Origin: Argentina anserina
Lineage: Eukaryota > Streptophyta > Magnoliopsida > Rosales > Rosaceae
DNA: 64,000 nucleotides
Assembly (NCBI RefSeq): GCF_933775445.1
Contig: NC_065876.1
Coordinates: 20,522,001 to 20,586,000, forward strand
Reading direction: 5' to 3'
Translations under genes and position numbers: made by a program
In this document: positions 33,682 to 43,820 of the stretch, in pieces
Position numbering within the stretch: the stretch's first letter is position 1
How the letters are laid out: each line of letters begins with the position of its first letter
The notes under the pieces: model-generated
What the model saw: the letters and a program-made list of their open reading frames with translations, nothing else
The model's database searches: none
What the model was told of the DNA's origin: nothing

Positions 33682-35277
33682 CTGCAAATCAGAGTGTTAG
33701 AATTCGTACATGTAATAGGAAAGCTGAGTTCTAAAAGATAATTACTTGAGAAAAGATCACGATCAGTAAAGAGAAAATAACCAGCCTTCTAGTTTTAGTA
33801 TCACGTACATTATTAACTATAGGTAGTAGATTATTCATATGATGTGCTCCATCACAAAACCTCTCGTGGTTAATGAGGACCTTGAGTTGAAGAGTTTAAT
33901 CTATTTAGGATGCAATGGTTAAACCAACTCATGAGTTTTAGACTTGTGTCAAAAGTTAGCTGAAATAATATTATAGAGAACATCCATCATGCAATCCAAG
34001 TAGCAGTCGTATATAAGATTTGCAGATGTACATAACAAAGTCCAACAAGAATTTGAGATTACCAGGTGCGGGAACAATCACCAATGAGGACGTGAAAAAT
34101 ATGCTGGTTTGTTGCCATCTAAACTTGTGTTAGAGAGTGGAGAGATAAACACCACATTAAGCAATTGGTTCTCCGAGGAATACCTGCAGCTATAAAAGAT
34201 AAATAAGGTCAGAGTTGTTTCATGTGTTTCCAACACTAGCTTGTCTTCATATATTAAACTCGTAAACAAACGGAAAACAGTGATGATGTAATTTTCAGAA
34301 CATCTTGCTATTTGTAAATAGATATTTAAACATCTAACAGGAACAAGATAAATAGAGACGTATGCACACAGAGCTTATACTATATTTCACTCAATTAACA
34401 TATTTTTAAAAATAAAGGGATTTCAAACAATGAAATGAAATAGAGATGTATGCATGCAATTTGCATTAAGAAGGATGCAAAATTAATATGAAAACAGCAA
34501 TGCATTCAATTACAATATGGAAGATAACAAAAATGCATAGTTTAAACCATTAATATTTATGAGAACTAAGATTTTAATTACCTGGTGTTCTACGGATTAA
34601 AAGATGAAAATATATATTCTTAGAAGTAGCCAATTAATGTGATATCAAATCAATTTCTAGACAGCATAAACTCAAAGGTTGAACACAACAATTGCAAATG
34701 CAATGCCAAGTCACAGCTATGGACATCAAATGTCAGTATCAAAGTCAAGATTATACACACAACTAAATCCTTCAAGGACTTAAGAACACTTAGAAACCCA
34801 GGTAATATACCAACCAATCTCAGATATGGACCCCAATCCAGTCAAAAAAGCCAAGTTCCAGAGCCATATGTAGCATCTAAATTTACCCAATACTCAGTGG
34901 AATGGGAACCACAATCTCAATAACCCTTTGTCATCAATAAATAAAACAAAAGAGAGCATGAATTTAAATCAAGCATAATAATATGGAAATTTGATAGCAC
35001 TCACCATAAAAGGCAAAGGCTAAACAACCCCGGTTCTCCTCTGTACTCATTCTTCTACTTTCGGGAGACGACTCTCTCTTGTTCTTCTAATTTCGAGAGA
35101 GAGACCCTTCAATTATGAAAGTCATTCATAATTGCCACTTCTCTGTTGTTCTGCCAATGTAAAGATGCTTATCTCGGTTCCAATAACCTCTACACAAAGT
35201 AGCTGAAATTCTAATAAGAGCTCCAACACATGCAGCTAATATTTAGATCTAAAAATAAACAACATAATTCTACACAT

Positions 35278-35810
35278 TCAATTAGCTATAACAGATTCAA
35301 AAGTAGCATCGGAGTTCAAAATAGGCTTGGAAGTTACTGCCGACGGTGGAGATCTAGTAGGCCGCGCAGGGAACTGGAAACCGAGATCATCGTCTTCGTT
35401 GTCGTCTTCATCGGCTTTGGTTTGCGACGCCATGACATGCGCTAACCACTGCTCAGCGGGTTTCGCGGTGAAGTTCTGGTTTCGCTTGTCGGTGGAGAAT
35501 CCCCAATTCATCAAAACCAGTAGGTCGGTAGAGTTAGACCAAAAGGGGATCTGGGCCATTATAGGTGAGGAGAGAAGATGCACATTGGGGCTTTGCAGTG
35601 GAACTCGTCATCAAGGATTCCGACGCGGGTGAACTGGCATGGAGGAAGGGACGGTGGCAGTGGCGGGGAAGAGGAGGGACTTAAAGGGAAGGGGCCGAGG
35701 AAGTGGCGGTTTAGGGGGGAGAGAGAGAGAGTCAGACCTTCTTCTTTTTCTTGTTTTGAGAAGGAAGAAAGGAGAGTAAATGTGAGAGGGTCCTAGTGTC
35801 ATACAGAGTA
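35278..35810 (-). other. Possible 5' exon of an unrecognised gene or captured fragment
   Basis: The minus strand has a CT-rich, UTR-like stretch (35810-35600), then an open frame with MAQIPFWSNSTDLLVLMNWG, KPAEQWLAHVMASQTKADED and an acidic patch before FPARPTRSPPSAVTSKPIL, ending at 35278. GC content is well above the surroundings. The family is not recognised. A second frame across 35640-35570 (VGILDDEFHCKAPMCIFSPH) also looks coding, suggesting a frameshift. Confidence 0.35.
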
Positions 35811-36159
35811 AATGTGCTAAGTGGTGGGTAGCGATTTAATGTCTATATCTCAGACAACAAAAGTTTTAAGTTAAGAGTGAAATTTCCATCCAAGGGGAAT
35901 TGGCAACATTGGTACGTTTGAGGGAATGACAAATTTTGTGTGGCATGGCAGGTTTGGCTTCTCATTTACAAAAGAGTTTTAAACTCTATTATTGTATGAG
36001 TTCCCATGTTAACATGTCAAAATAAACTTTGAAATACCAAAGTGAATGAGGTAATTCCCGTCTAGCTAGGGCTTGAGTAAAAGTGATTCTAACATCCCAT
36101 CACACAACAAAATAAGCATTTTTTTATTGTGTGAATATTATTATTTTTATTTTTTATAC

Positions 36160-36688
36160 TATACGTTTGGGGTGAATCACGCATTTTGCCGCAAATAGGT
36201 GAGCGAATCATGTAAAACATAAATGTATATTTCACTATAGTGATCACATCTTACGTATGGTCAAATTTCTTTAAAGATTGAGAAAATCGAAGATGAGTAG
36301 TTAAAAACATGTTGTGTATAATAAGTACGTATCAGCCATGTGTACGGTTAATTTTGCAAATCAAGATCTAAACATTTCTAAAAACATGTCGATTTAGTAC
36401 CATACAAGTGTTTTGTTGATGACGTACACTATATTATCTTACGATTGATTGATTGAATTTCATCTGTTTGTGACTATTGATCATTTGAAGTAAATTAAAC
36501 TGAGAATACATGACACGTATGAAAGAAGATGTCACAACAAAAAAACAGGGCAAAGCCCACTTTTGTCAGAAAAGAATATAGCAATTGTGGGTTAAATATC
36601 TCACGAATGTGTTTCTATGATAAATGCGTGCAGCCTCGAATTTTAAATTGTTTCACTGATAAAACCTAATTGCTTACTCTTTTAAATA
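36160..36688. other. Intergenic, nothing recognised
   Basis: AT-rich spacer with no ORF or repeat border identified. Confidence 0.45.
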
Positions 36689-37130
36689 TGTTACGACCCG
36701 GAATTTTCATCATAATTATTGTCGGTTAATATTGAGTGTAATTATTATTTTTGATCCAAATTTTAAGAGTTGATTGATCGTTTGGGTCAAAGATATGTTA
36801 GTTAAACTCGTGGACTCTATGTTAGTTTAAATCGAAGTTCGACAAAGCGGAGTTCTTTTTGGAAAGTTACTATTTTAAATAGGGAGTTTAAAAGAGGAAA
36901 TTACCATTTTGGGAGAGAAGAGAAAAAAACAAAAATAAAACAGAGACAGACATCATAATATTTTTTCCCGAGCCCGGCCCCCCTTCTCTGCCGTCCTTTT
37001 CTCGCCGTCGATTAGACGCCATCCGGCCGATTTAGACTGGCGCACTAGTTTCAAAAGGAAGCTTGCTCGATCATCGTCATTTTTGGGTAGGTGGCCGACC
37101 TTGTCTCACTGCCCCTACTCTGACCACCAC
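36689..37130 (+). mobile_element. LTR fragment (gypsy-type), truncated
   Basis: Starts TGTTACGACCCGGAATTTTC, the typical opening of plant chromovirus-type LTRs, and has a GC-rich CT-block near 36965-37010. No end, partner or target duplication was found. It abuts the transposase relic. Confidence 0.5.
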
Positions 37131-37576
37131 CAATGACCTTCAAATTTCACCAGCACAACCTAAAACAACATTTCTAACAACTTTCTCAATTGCAAAACGA
37201 GCTTGGAGAATTCCAAACGCCCTCTCCATATCTTTTTGAACAACTCTTGCTTCTTTGTGAAGTGAGCTTGTTGTGGCGTAATTGGATTTCTGATTGCTTT
37301 CACAAAAGTCCCCCATTTAGGGTAGATCCTGTCGACAAGGGAGTAGCACTAGCCATAATCTTGATATGTGTAACATCCTGATTTTTCAAGTTGGTCCAAT
37401 TTTATTTTCATTTTAAAAATAGAAACTAGAGGTTGCCGGGTCGCTACAAGTGCATGGTATTTTTCGGATAATTTTTCGGACTCCTAAACTATTTTTAACA
37501 ATTTTTAGAAGATTGTCTCAAAGTGTGGATTGGTGATGATGTGTTGCATTGCAATTGGTCACTAGTAGGTGAGACT

Positions 37577-37632
37577 TGGTGCCCACGGACCAGCAGCCAT
37601 ACGTGGTGCCCACGGACCAGCAGCCATACGTG
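37577..37632. repeat. 27-bp tandem duplication
   Basis: Two perfect copies of GGTGCCCACGGACCAGCAGC plus CATACGT within the solo LTR. The other solo LTR lacks it. Confidence 0.9.
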
Positions 37633-37656
37633 GTGCAAATGAGAGAGTTATTAATA

Positions 37657-38742
37657 GGCATAAATGCCAATTTGCACCCCAAATTTGGCTGAAATTGTCA
37701 ATTTACACCCCGAACTTGCATTTGAGTCAATTTACCTCCTAAACTTGGTAAAAATTGCCGATTTACACCCCGAACTTGTATTTGAGTCAATTTACCTCCT
37801 AAACTTGGTAAAAATTGCCGATTTGCACCCTATCCGTTAAATTTAACTGTTTCTATTCAATTTTGCGTCACATGTCATGCATTTAAGGGGTAATATTGTC
37901 ATTATATATTTATTCATATTGAATAATGAAATAAATTAATAAAATTACTTAAGAGGAACACTTGCTACAATGTTTGTTTTTTCGAAACATGTTATTGATT
38001 TATATATTTATTATTTTATGTGATATGGTATGTTAAAAGATATTAGAAAAAATATAAATAAATAAATACATTGAAAATTAAAAATAAATTTGTGTTCCGA
38101 GAGAATTACTATTCTACCATTGTGTGTGTCTTAGCCTTATTAGGTTTTCTGTTAGAGATAGATTCGCATCTCTGTAATAGATTAGGACTCCGAATTCTAC
38201 GGGATTGTGGTTATGTAATGCCTATATATTGGCCTCATTATCAATCAATAAACGGTTACGTTCTGTTCTATTATGTCGTTATTATTCTCATTTTGTTCAT
38301 CCTCCAACAATGTGTACATATAAAAATATATTTATACACAACACACTATATTTGAATGGGTAGATATATTGAATATATAATTCAAAGTAGGGTTAAGTAG
38401 GTAGAAAAAAAGATGTAAATAAATAATTTGATTAACAAAATAATCCTCATTTTAAAGAATATTTTTATTTGTTTTTAAGAAAAATATAAATATATAATGA
38501 CAATACTACCCCTTAAATGCATGACATGTGACGCAAAATTAGATAGAAAGAGTTAAATTTAACAGATGGGGTGCAAATCGGCAATTTTTACCAAGTTTAG
38601 GAGGTAAATTGACTCAAATACAAATTCGGGGTGTAAATCGGCAATTTTTACCAAGTTTAGAAGGTAAATTGACTCAAATGCAAGTTCGGGGTGCAAATTG
38701 ACAATTTCAGCCAAGTTTATGGTACAAATCGGCATTTATGCC
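37657..38742. mobile_element. MULE-type long-TIR element, 1.09 kb, nested in the solo LTR
   Basis: The termini are GGCATAAATGCCAATTTGC and its inverse GGCATTTATGCC. A perfect 9-bp duplication TTATTAATA flanks it (37648-37656 and 38743-38751). The TIRs extend about 280 bp on each side and contain a tandemly repeated block of about 61 bp (ACCCCGAACTTG...TTGGTAAAAATTGCCGA). No transposase. The core (about 38085-38310) looks foreign; see the finding on its LTR-like sequence. Confidence 0.9.
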
Positions 38743-38910
38743 TTATTAATAAGTGGTCGACAAGTGTCGAGTGGAGAACAAGAAATGCATTAGATGTTGA
38801 CAAGTGGCGTTACACTATTGGCTGTTATTTCCTATTAGTTTTCACTCACATTTTCAGAGAGTTTTATCTCTCATATTTGTTATTAGTTTATTAGTTTTCT
38901 AGTATTTAGC

Positions 38911-41131
38911 GACAATGTTTAAAGTGAAGAATGGGTCAACATGATGATATTTGGCCCTTGTTTTATGGAGTATGGCGACATAAGGTGGATGGTTTACTCT
39001 GCTAAGTCTTGAGGATGACCTTTGTGATTCCTTTTACCTTGAAAATATATCCATGTCGAGCCTAACCTATCCTTTTCTAAAGATCCGCATGATTCTTAAA
39101 ATGAGTAGCTCTTGATCTGTGGAGTTTGTTTCACGAGTAAGCATATGGTTTGGGTTCATTTGTGCATATGATTGGTATCTTTCATGAGGTTTTCGATTTC
39201 ACTATGTTTATAACTCTTGTGTGTGAAAAGCTTTTAAGCATATGCCATGTTCTTAAGAGAAAAGATTTGGAGTGCATATCTTTTGTGAGTTGAATTTGAA
39301 TTTGCTTTGAACATGTCGAGCTTAATTTCACCTTTGTTTCTACCATGTCTTACTTGTTAACTGAAATCTCATATTTATTAACCATTGAATTCATCTTATC
39401 TATTTTGATTGAGTGTTATTCTTGATGCGATGAGTTTGAAGATCTCTGAGACAAAATGTTGAAGGCATTATTAGTTGTGTCGTTAGTTTTGTTGCTTTGA
39501 TTTTGTTTTATGTTTTGATTTCCCTTTTTAGTGTTTGCTAACGGACTAGCAAAGTCTAAGTGTGGGGTTGTTGATAGAGCACAAAGTGTGACGTTCTTAA
39601 TGTATATATGCCCTATTCTTATGCTTTGTTACTTCTTATTTAGTTGTTTTAGGTTCATATTTATCATTTGTGTGTTTTAGTAGAGCTATGCCGAATTTGA
39701 ATGACTTGATGATGAAATTGTGCTAAGTGTTAGAAATCCTTATTGAGCTAGGATTCCTTACTCGACTAGGACTCTACTTTTCTATTTTCATTCTTTCATA
39801 TTCTTAATCGTCGAATTCTTTTCAGGAAAGACAAATCATATTTGGAAAGGAAGTAGAGTTGCCAGGATGCATTCCTAGTGAGACAAGGAAATCATGTTCG
39901 AGTTGAAAAAGGAGAAGAGGAGGCCGGCCTAGCTACTCCTAGTTGGACCAAGAATGTTGCCGTGCAGCCCTTAAGTGATCTCCCTAGTGGACTTGGTTTC
40001 CTACATCAAGTTGAATATGGAGTACATGAATCAAAATCCATAACAAAGAGGATTTCAGTTTCCCAATTGGTTTCTATCTCCTAAATGGGACAGCAAGAGG
40101 CTTCCTAAACTCCTATATATAGAGGCTCGGCCTCTCCATTCAGATCATCATCAACCTTACACACAAACACAAGCCTAGCTCTGCCGAATTCATCCCTCAC
40201 CCTTCCAAGAAATCCTAAAACCGATTCCATCATTCCCCACCAATCAATAGCCTTCAAGCACGCTTGTGAAGAAGGTTTCATCCCTTAGAAGCCACGGCTA
40301 CACTTGTGGATTGCTTGATTTATAAAGTGTAACCATGATTCACTCTTTGTTTCAATTCGGTTTTTGGTTTTTCTTGTTCTTGGATGAGCATGCGATTTGT
40401 GTAGAGTAAACTTGTTTCGATTTTGTCTATGAGATAGTTACTTGTTTCAAATTATATAAGGTTGCAATTTTAGGTTTTGTTCTATGATTTTGGTTTCTGC
40501 CGTGATCTATTCTTGAGTGATTTCGAAAGTATCTTTGTGTTATGTATACGCTTGTAGCATGATATATAGGTTGTTGGATTTATGACTTATGCTATGAACA
40601 TGTTTATCTTTTCTATGTGATTTTCGAAATTGCATGCTTGGGGGTTAAGTAGGTGACATGCTTAATGAATTCAATATGCGTGGCTTTGGAATTGCATGGT
40701 AGGATAAGTATGTTAGATTTCGATTAAGACCGCTTGGAATGAATCGAATGTGTTAAGTGTCTATGTGTTTAGATTACTGCTTAAAACCCTAATTGCATGA
40801 TCCAACCTTAGTTATTCATGATAGTGTCTCGGCATGACTCTTAAAGGAGAACTAGAACTGGTTTTCGTTAGCTTTGTATGATTTGTTTTGGTTATGTATT
40901 ATGTGTTGGTTGGTTGATCACATGTATATATTAGTTTAGGTTTTATTTACTGTTTTTATGATTCAATCCGAAACCTATATCAAACCATTTATATCTTTAT
41001 GAATTCTGGTAAGTACTTGTGATCCTAAGCCCTGGATGGATCCCCAGTTTGTGAACGATACCCTCTTGCTTTATACTACTAACGATGCTTACATGGTTAA
41101 ATATTGATGTCGAGTAATCGAGCAATCATCA
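38911..41131 (+). mobile_element. 5'-truncated copy of the gag-only LTR element
   Basis: 38911-39571 matches, in reverse complement, 13690-13350 joined directly to 6247-5928, without the copia insertion. It continues into a complete LTR (39572-41131, TGATAGAGCACAAAGTG to GAGCAATCATCA). gag, primer site and the first LTR are absent. The junction at about 38911 coincides with loss of about 500 bp of the host LTR, so a deletion rather than a normal insertion border is likely. The LTR has more point differences from the 4-18 kb copy than those LTRs have from each other, implying greater age or a different subfamily. Confidence 0.88.
40113..40122 (+). promoter_or_regulatory. TATA box of the truncated element's LTR
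   Basis: CTATATATAG followed by AGGCTCGGCCTC, as in the two LTRs at 4359-5927 and 17301-18713. Confidence 0.6.
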
Positions 41132-42199
41132 AAGAGATTTTGCGATGTAGCGCATTGTTGTGAAATGTGTGTATACGATATATAAATATTTTGTAGCGTG
41201 TGTAAAATGAAATTGCTTCACTGACATATTACATGATCTACTCACTGAGCTCGTGGTTTTGCTCACCCATCCACTTTTACACTCTTTTGTAGAGAAGTTT
41301 AGATTTTACCAAGCTGGGGTCGGAACCGGCGTCCGGTGCATTAAAAGCCACCGACCTCGGGACTGAGGCGTGACAATATGCTACACGGTACTTGACTCGA
41401 GGAGATTCTCCTATCACATATCATCAAATAGTGGAGACATTCCAAGCATGTTGATGTCATTAAGGGAACCCGGAAGTCCAAAATATGCATGCCAAATCCA
41501 AGTTATATACGATGCAACTGCCACTAAAATGATTTTTGGTTTTCCTTTATGATCGGTGAAATGTCTTGCCATGAAGTGGAACAGTTCTTCCAACTCCAAT
41601 GCATATAGTTAAGACTTCCAACCATTCTAGGGAACCCTCTTTTATCTGCCACATCGAGCAATTGCCGCAAATCCGTTGGTGATGGTTGACGGAGGTAATG
41701 GTTGTGGTACACATTCCAGATTGCTCTGGTAAAGTGTTGCAAAATCTCCATAGCTGAAGATTCAGCTACATCAAGGAACTCATCACACATATCCCCAAGA
41801 AGGCCGTAAGCAAGCATTCTCATGGCACATGTTATCTTATGTTCGACAGAGAAGCCACCTCTATCAAAAGCGTCACACGTTTGGACGAAGTAAGGATCGT
41901 GGTTGGTAACTTCACGCATCATCTGGTCAAATAAATGAGAACGCATTCTGTATCTTCTACGAAAAATATTACATGGAACCTACATGGTGAAGTGAAGTAC
42001 ATAGCCTTTAATCGCCGATCCATGTCTTCCCGCTCTCTTGGGATGTACCACCTGCCTTCTCGAGAACCACCCCATTGCGATTCTTCCTCTTGGATCCTTT
42101 GGATTTTCTGAAGGAGCTGCTTGCATTACTAAGGCTCTTTTGACGATTCCTTGTAATAAAATCTTCTTCCTCCTTCTTCAACATTTTTAGCCTATTCAT

Positions 42200-42945
42200 T
42201 GCTGCAAATCACTAAAGTTATCGAGTGAAAAAGGAGAAGCTCAAATTCTGATTTGAGGGAGAGAAATGTCTGTGAATTGGTGAGTTTGATGTAGTGCCGG
42301 GTATGGTATTTAAACGCAATGAAAATAGGATAAGATATGACATGTTGGAGATAAAAATCTTAAACGCAATCTCACCAGCCTGTCAAGCAACGACACGTGG
42401 TGCGTCAATATTTATTTAATTTATTCTCAAATTTCTTATCGAAATTGTATTTATTTTAGAAATAGGCATTGACACGTGGTGGATAAAAATTAGCAATCTC
42501 ACCGTCACGTAAACATTTTACATATGAAAAAAGACACATTCGTATTTTAGTTGGAATAAGCAAATTGAGTCAAAATTAATATTTTACTATTTTCAGAAAA
42601 TATTTTTTTGTTGCTTTTTAATTAAATAACCTATATATTTTATATGATGTATAAATACAAGAAACTGCTAAATTATAAATGATATAAAATATAAATTGAT
42701 TAAAATTTAAACTTGAGTGTGGGTTTGGGTTACTCTTGTTGGAGATAAACAATCAAGGTGCCCAAAATGGGTTTGGGTGACCCAAAATTTGAATGAGTAG
42801 ATTGATGGAGATCCCCTTATGTTCGGTTGTGGTACATATCAGTTCTTTACACCTTTTTTGCAAAAATATAGCTAGAATCTAAGTGAAGGAGCCAAAATCT
42901 AGCACACTCTGTATCACAGCAAAACACACAGCATGACAAAAATAG
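42200..42945. other. Flank of the Harbinger relic
   Basis: Contains an ACACGTGGT/TAGCAATCTCACC pair near 42400 and 42475 and a GGGTTTGGGT/GGGTCACCC-like word cluster near 42720-42790 that could be an element end. No transposon border was proven and no gene was seen. Confidence 0.4.
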
Positions 42946-43125
42946 GGAAACAAATTTTCCGACTACCTTCTATTTGCCAATCTTGTGCCAACTCTTCTAA
43001 ACTCATGTTATGTGTCAAATTACTTAATTATTATTTAAATATTAGTTGAGAAAAAACACATGAAATGCATTTAGAATGATGAATACAAGGTGAACAAGTG
43101 AATGATAGTCACTAAATTTGTTTAC
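42946..43125. mobile_element. Second copy of the 169-bp MITE family
   Basis: Ends GGAAACAAATTTTCCGACTA and, inverted, GTAAACAAATTTAGTGACTA. The interior matches 30820-30988, with AAACTCATG and TTAATTATTATTTAAATAT-type words in the same order. It is more diverged. Flanks CAAAAATAG and TAAAAACAT are only weakly alike. Confidence 0.7.
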
Positions 43126-43626
43126 TAAAAACATGGCCTCATATACCCGTCATTAACATTATAATCTCTGCATAAAAAATAATGGATACAAATCTGAATC
43201 AATGTTACTATTGACCATACCCCAAAACAGCTGAAGATTGTTTGATTAAGAAAAGAGAAACCACTAGGGATGGATATGCTTTATATTCTTACTTTGGAAT
43301 TTGATTTCTAATTTTATATTAGAGATAGAATAGTGCTTCCAATTTCTTAAGTTCATAACATTTGAAATAGTCTCCTAATAACCTTTGTGCTCTGATCTCT
43401 CTCTCTCTCTCAAGTGACAAGTCTCACCCTCTCTCTTTCACCCTTTGCTTCTCCTCAACGTTGGGTAGCCTACAAAGCCATAAAAATTCCAAATTACAGA
43501 AAAGAATGAAAAGTTTTTTTTGGTAAGTGGACTCAAAGCGTGTGTGGGTGAGACTTGGAGAATGAGAAGGTAGAGTGAGTCTGAGAGAAAAAAAATAAAA
43601 AAGCCAATCAGAAAATAAAAGCTCTA
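43126..43626. other. Upstream region of the DUF7036-like gene
   Basis: Promoter-side sequence with a short CT run at 43399-43411. No TATA box is clearly placed. Confidence 0.4.
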
Positions 43627-43630
43627 TTCT

Positions 43631-43666
43631 TTCTTCTTCTTCTTCTTCTTCTTCTTCTTCTTCTTC
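43631..43666. repeat. (TTC)n microsatellite, probable 5' UTR
   Basis: Twelve TTC units about 155 bp before the ATG. Confidence 0.95.
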
Positions 43667-43753
43667 ATACCCACCATGAACACTTGTCTCTGACATCTTC
43701 CATTCACCTTCTTCCTTCTTCTTCTTCTCTGCTTTGAGTGAGATACGAGACCT

Positions 43754-43754
<1 letters not shown>

Positions 43755-43789
<35 letters not shown>
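43755..43789. repeat. (CT)n microsatellite, probable 5' UTR
   Basis: About 17 CT units within 35 bp of the start codon. GA/CT tracts in plant leaders are binding sites for BBR/BPC proteins (known); use here is inference. Confidence 0.95.
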
Positions 43790-43792
<3 letters not shown>

Positions 43793-43820
43793 GACAGAGA
43801 CAGTCCCAGATGCTCTGCAA

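Larger units (their letters stand above)
37369..41375 (+). mobile_element. Second solo LTR of the 30448 family, containing two nested insertions
   Basis: Begins TGTAACATCCTG and ends GGCGTGACA, flanked exactly by ATATG (37364-37368 and 41376-41380). Shared segments with 30448-31867 include the first 200 bp, the CACATTTTCAGAG region and the last 240 bp (CGTGGTTTTGCTCACCCA, GGCGTCCGGTG). About 500 bp corresponding to 31020-31550 is missing where the gag-only element fragment now sits. Removing the insert restores the Harbinger coding frame region. Confidence 0.85.
37160..42199 (-). pseudogene. PIF/Harbinger transposase relic, split by a solo LTR
   Basis: On the minus strand, 42199-42008 encodes a Lys/Ser-rich N-terminus (MNRLKMLKKEEEDFITRNRQ). 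41960-41524 gives FRRRYRMRSHLFDQMM, TNHDPYFVQTCDAFDRGGFS, AMRMLAYGLLGDMCDEFLDV and RMVGSLNYMHWSWKNCSTSW. 41599-41381 gives GKPKIILVAVASYITWIWHA and YFGLPGSLNDINML. After the LTR insertion, 37368-37165 gives LVDRIYPKWGTFVKAIRNPI and, one frame over, DMERAFGILQARFAIEK. These are DDE_Tnp_4 blocks of HARBI1-type transposases. The first catalytic Asp (family pattern D-x-M-H-W) appears as N in LNYMHW; the second Asp (SLNDINML) and the Glu (ERAFG) remain. Several frameshifts are present. Confidence 0.9.
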
